Shown: one piece after another, positions 6,365 through 8,702 of the stretch
Numbering within the stretch: the stretch's first letter is position 1
Layout of the letters: each line of letters opens with the position of its first letter
Assembly (NCBI GenBank): GCA_002440805.1
Contig: DJVD01000205.1
Location: forward strand, 13,514 to 22,215
Length of the DNA stretch: 8,702 nucleotides
Direction of reading: 5' to 3'
Source of the DNA: Chloroflexi bacterium UBA6265
GTDB lineage: Bacteria > Chloroflexota > Chloroflexia > Thermomicrobiales > UBA6265
The notes under the pieces: model-generated
What the model was told of the DNA's origin: nothing
The model's database searches: none
Seen by the model: only the letters and a program-made list of their open reading frames with translations
Translations under genes and position numbers: made by a program

Positions 6365-7036
6365 GTGACAGATCGTATCCCGAAACCATTCGTCAGCGCC
6401 CATCGGGCAGGTAACAGTCGCGAGGCGCTGTTGCGCGCGATTGATGCCGGTGCCGACCTGATTGAAACCGATATCTGGTTGCACAATGGTCGGCTGGAAC
6501 TGCGCCACAAGCGAACCCTTGGCCCGATTCCGATCCTGTGGGAACGATGGGCGATCGAACCTGGCTGGAAACCTCGCTATTTACTGCGTGACCTCCTGCG
6601 CGATGTGCCCGATGAGGTCATCATCTTCCTCGATTTTAAGGGCAACGAGATGGGTTTGGGGCCGGCAGTGTTACAGGAGTTGCAGCAGTTCGCGCCCGAT
6701 CGGATCATCGCTACCTGCGGTCGCAATTACCCGCAACTCCAGGTGATTGATGATGCTCCCTCCATCATCACGTTCTACTCGGTGGGCGAAGAAGAGGAAT
6801 GGCCGATTGCGCAACGGTTGATTGCCGCCAGCACCACCCCGGCGCTGAGTATCCTGGCATCGCTCGCCACCCAGGACAAAATCGATTGGGTTACGGAGCT
6901 CGGTGGCCGGGTTGTGTGCTGGGGCGTGCACAGCACCAGCGAGATGGAACGCCTGGCCGCAATGGGAGTGGATGGTTTCACCACCGATAGCGATGAGCTG
7001 ATTAAGGCGATACGCCAGCAACGCGGCGATGCCTAA
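6365..7036 (+). CDS. Compact glycerophosphodiester phosphodiesterase-like protein
   Basis: GDPD enzymes hydrolyse glycerophosphodiesters to glycerol 3-phosphate and an alcohol, using a TIM barrel and a divalent metal. This 223-aa protein keeps the core residues: His13-Arg14 in SAHRAGNS, Glu34 and Asp36 in LIETDIW, His48 in LELRHK, an acidic strand FLDFKG (88-93), Trp186 in VVCWGVHS and the closing GVDGFTTDSD (201-210). The first motif is shortened: the usual HRG...PENT is replaced by HRAGNSREAL. No signal peptide is present, so it should be cytosolic. The start is GTG at 6365, the only start codon available after an in-frame TAG at 6329; AGCAGG lies just upstream. It is transcribed alone, away from the purKE cluster, and its stop overlaps that of the convergent ATPase gene by three bases. 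The superfamily is fairly certain; the substrate is unknown. Confidence 0.85.
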   Translation: MTDRIPKPFVSAHRAGNSREALLRAIDAGADLIETDIWLHNGRLELRHKRTLGPIPILWERWAIEPGWKPRYLLRDLLRDVPDEVIIFLDFKGNEMGLGPAVLQELQQFAPDRIIATCGRNYPQLQVIDDAPSIITFYSVGEEEEWPIAQRLIAASTTPALSILASLATQDKIDWVTELGGRVVCWGVHSTSEMERLAAMGVDGFTTDSDELIKAIRQQRGDA

Positions 7037-8702
7037 TCGCGATCACGGGAAAGGCGCATGCCGTTCAGGGTCACAATCACCGACGTGCCCACATCCACAA
7101 TCACGGCAATCCAGAGGCTGACAAACCCGAATACGCCCAGCACCAGCGCCAGGATCTTGGTGATCAGGCTAAGCGTGATGTTCTGGCGAATAATGGCCAC
7201 GGTACGCCGCGATAGCCGAATGACGCGCGGCAGGACGGCCAGGTCATCCCGCATCAGCGCCATATCGGCACTATCGAGCGCGATATCTGAACCACCCATA
7301 CCCATTGCCACGCCGACATTGGCCAACACCAGGGCCGGGGCATCGTTGATGCCATCCCCAACCACCATGATGCGTTCGCCGGCCTGTTGATACGCGGCAA
7401 TCGCATTCGACTTATCCTGCGGCAACAGTTCGGCGCGGATGTCATCGACACCGATGGTGGCACCGATACGCTGGGCCACGGCCGCACGGTCACCCGTGAG
7501 CATCACAATTCTGTCGATGCCCTCAGCCCGGAGTTGGTGCAGCACCCCGGCAGCGGATTCGCGCTCCCGATCGGCAACCTGGATCGCGCCCAGGAGATGT
7601 CCTTGTTCAGCGACATAGATATCGCTGGTGTGGTCGGATTCGAATGGGGCCAGTTGCGCAGCATCGATCCCCATCTGTGCCATCAATCGCTGGTTACCCA
7701 CGCCAACCTGCCGGCCCGCAATTGTTGCAATCGCGCCCGCGCTGGTCACGGCGGTGAATTCGGCAACGTCATGGACCGCCACATCAAGCTGGGTGGCGCG
7801 AGCCACAATGGCACGCGCCAGCGGATGCTCACTGTGGCTCTCTACTGCCGCAGCCAATGCGAGGAGCTCGTTTTCAGAGATTCCCCCGGTTGTCTGGATA
7901 CCGGTGACGACCGGCTTGCCAACGGTGAGCGTCCCGGTTTTGTCAAAGGCGATGGTCGTGATGCGCCCGGCTTCCTCTAACGCTGCCCCACCCTTCACCA
8001 ACATGCCCAGCCGGGTGGCATTACCGATAGCCGAGACAATTGAGACCGGCGTACTGATCACCAGCGCGCAGGGGCAGGCGATCACCAGCAGCACCAGGGC
8101 GCGGTAGAACCATGTTTCGCCATCGCCGGCGATGAGGCCTCCGAGCGCGACCACCACCGCAAGTGCGACCACGATCGGGGTATAGACGGCGGCAAAGCGA
8201 TCGACCATTTGCTGGCTGGGGGCTTTGGCTGCGCTCGCCTCCTCCACCAGGCGGATAATCGTGGCAATGGTGGAATCCTGCGGCAGCGCGGTCACCCGCA
8301 CATCGACCACGCCCGTTCCGTTCAGGGCACCGGCATACACCGGATCGCCAGCGGCTTTCTCGACTGGCATCGATTCGCCGGTGATCGCGCTCTGGTTGAA
8401 TGCGCTCATGCCGGAAACGATCTCGCCATCCACCGGCACACGTTCCCCCGGACGAATGCGAACGATATCCGCCAATGTCAGGGATGCAGCGCGCACCCGC
8501 ATTTCCTGATCGCCATGCACGAGCATCGCGACTTCCGGCGCAAGATCAAAGAGGGAACGAATCGAATTCCGGGTGCGATCAAATGTCAGCGCCTGCAGCG
8601 CGGTGCCGATGCTGAATAGCACCACCACCAGCCCACCTTCGCTCCATTCACCAATCGCGGCGGCCCCCACCACCGAGATCGTCATCAGCAAATTCATATC
8701 GA
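7033..8702 (-). CDS. Zn/Cd-type P1B heavy-metal ATPase, N-terminus beyond window edge
   Basis: A membrane ATPase that exports soft divalent metals (Zn, Cd, Pb, possibly Co), like ZntA/CadA. The frame is open to the right edge, so any N-terminal metal-binding domain and the first membrane helices are missing; the first ATG inside the window (8697) is internal, in the family's DMNLLMT segment. Counting from it, 554 residues include TGES (106-109, actuator domain), CPC in the transport helix (208-210), DKTGT with the phosphorylated Asp252, the HP motif of the nucleotide domain (291-292), TGD (401-403) and GDGINDAP (447-454). In the last helices Lys514 and Asp535 lie 21 residues apart, the same spacing as ZntA Lys693 and Asp714. 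CPC plus this Lys/Asp pair points to P1B-2 (Zn/Cd/Pb) rather than a copper pump. No metal-responsive regulator is visible in the window. The gene converges on the GDPD gene. Confidence 0.95.
   Translation of the reverse strand, partial: DMNLLMTISVVGAAAIGEWSEGGLVVVLFSIGTALQALTFDRTRNSIRSLFDLAPEVAMLVHGDQEMRVRAASLTLADIVRIRPGERVPVDGEIVSGMSAFNQSAITGESMPVEKAAGDPVYAGALNGTGVVDVRVTALPQDSTIATIIRLVEEASAAKAPSQQMVDRFAAVYTPIVVALAVVVALGGLIAGDGETWFYRALVLLVIACPCALVISTPVSIVSAIGNATRLGMLVKGGAALEEAGRITTIAFDKTGTLTVGKPVVTGIQTTGGISENELLALAAAVESHSEHPLARAIVARATQLDVAVHDVAEFTAVTSAGAIATIAGRQVGVGNQRLMAQMGIDAAQLAPFESDHTSDIYVAEQGHLLGAIQVADRERESAAGVLHQLRAEGIDRIVMLTGDRAAVAQRIGATIGVDDIRAELLPQDKSNAIAAYQQAGERIMVVGDGINDAPALVLANVGVAMGMGGSDIALDSADMALMRDDLAVLPRVIRLSRRTVAIIRQNITLSLITKILALVLGVFGFVSLWIAVIVDVGTSVIVTLNGMRLSRDRD

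Noticed and set aside
7033..8697. The metal ATPase starting at the ATG at 8697 as a complete gene
   Set aside because: The frame stays open to the window edge, and this ATG is inside the conserved DMNLLMT membrane segment. The family has further membrane helices, usually with a metal-binding domain, before it.

Overview
The window is about 60% G+C and densely coding, with no gap between genes longer than about 75 bases. It looks like ordinary bacterial chromosome carrying housekeeping and membrane genes. There are no mobile elements, CRISPR arrays, rRNA or tRNA genes that I can see. The CTP synthase and PurK variants, a YtxH-type small protein, a compact GDPD-family protein and a tail-anchored beta-repeat protein together suggest a high-GC, monoderm-like lineage. 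My best guess is Chloroflexota, possibly near Thermomicrobia, but this rests on recall of family resemblance and is low confidence. The palindrome CGATCG is clearly over-represented (16 copies counted by eye).

Layout: (1) 1-1300, plus strand: the C-terminal four fifths of CTP synthase (pyrG), cut by the left edge. (2) 1324-1357: a perfect 14-bp hairpin that can serve as a shared terminator for pyrG and the convergent minus-strand genes. (3) 1363-6307, minus strand: six genes read leftward with short gaps or overlaps. In transcription order they are a 71-aa two-helix membrane protein, a 205-aa tail-anchored protein built of nine ~15-residue beta-solenoid-like repeats, an 82-aa YtxH-like membrane protein, purK, purE (ATGA overlap with purK), and a soluble PAS-GAF-PAS histidine kinase with no partner regulator in view. 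(4) 6308-6364: a 57-base divergent promoter region. (5) 6365-7036, plus strand: a short glycerophosphodiester phosphodiesterase-like protein. (6) 7033-8702, minus strand: a Zn/Cd-type P1B ATPase cut by the right edge, whose stop codon overlaps that of the GDPD gene tail to tail.

How they fit together: PurK and PurE carry out the two-step conversion of AIR to CAIR in purine synthesis, and PyrG makes CTP, so nucleotide synthesis is the clearest theme. The three small membrane-associated proteins and the kinase appear to share the purKE transcription unit, which is the least expected part of the window. The most interesting single item is the repeat protein at 5400-6017. Nothing here amounts to a clear new defence or mobile system.
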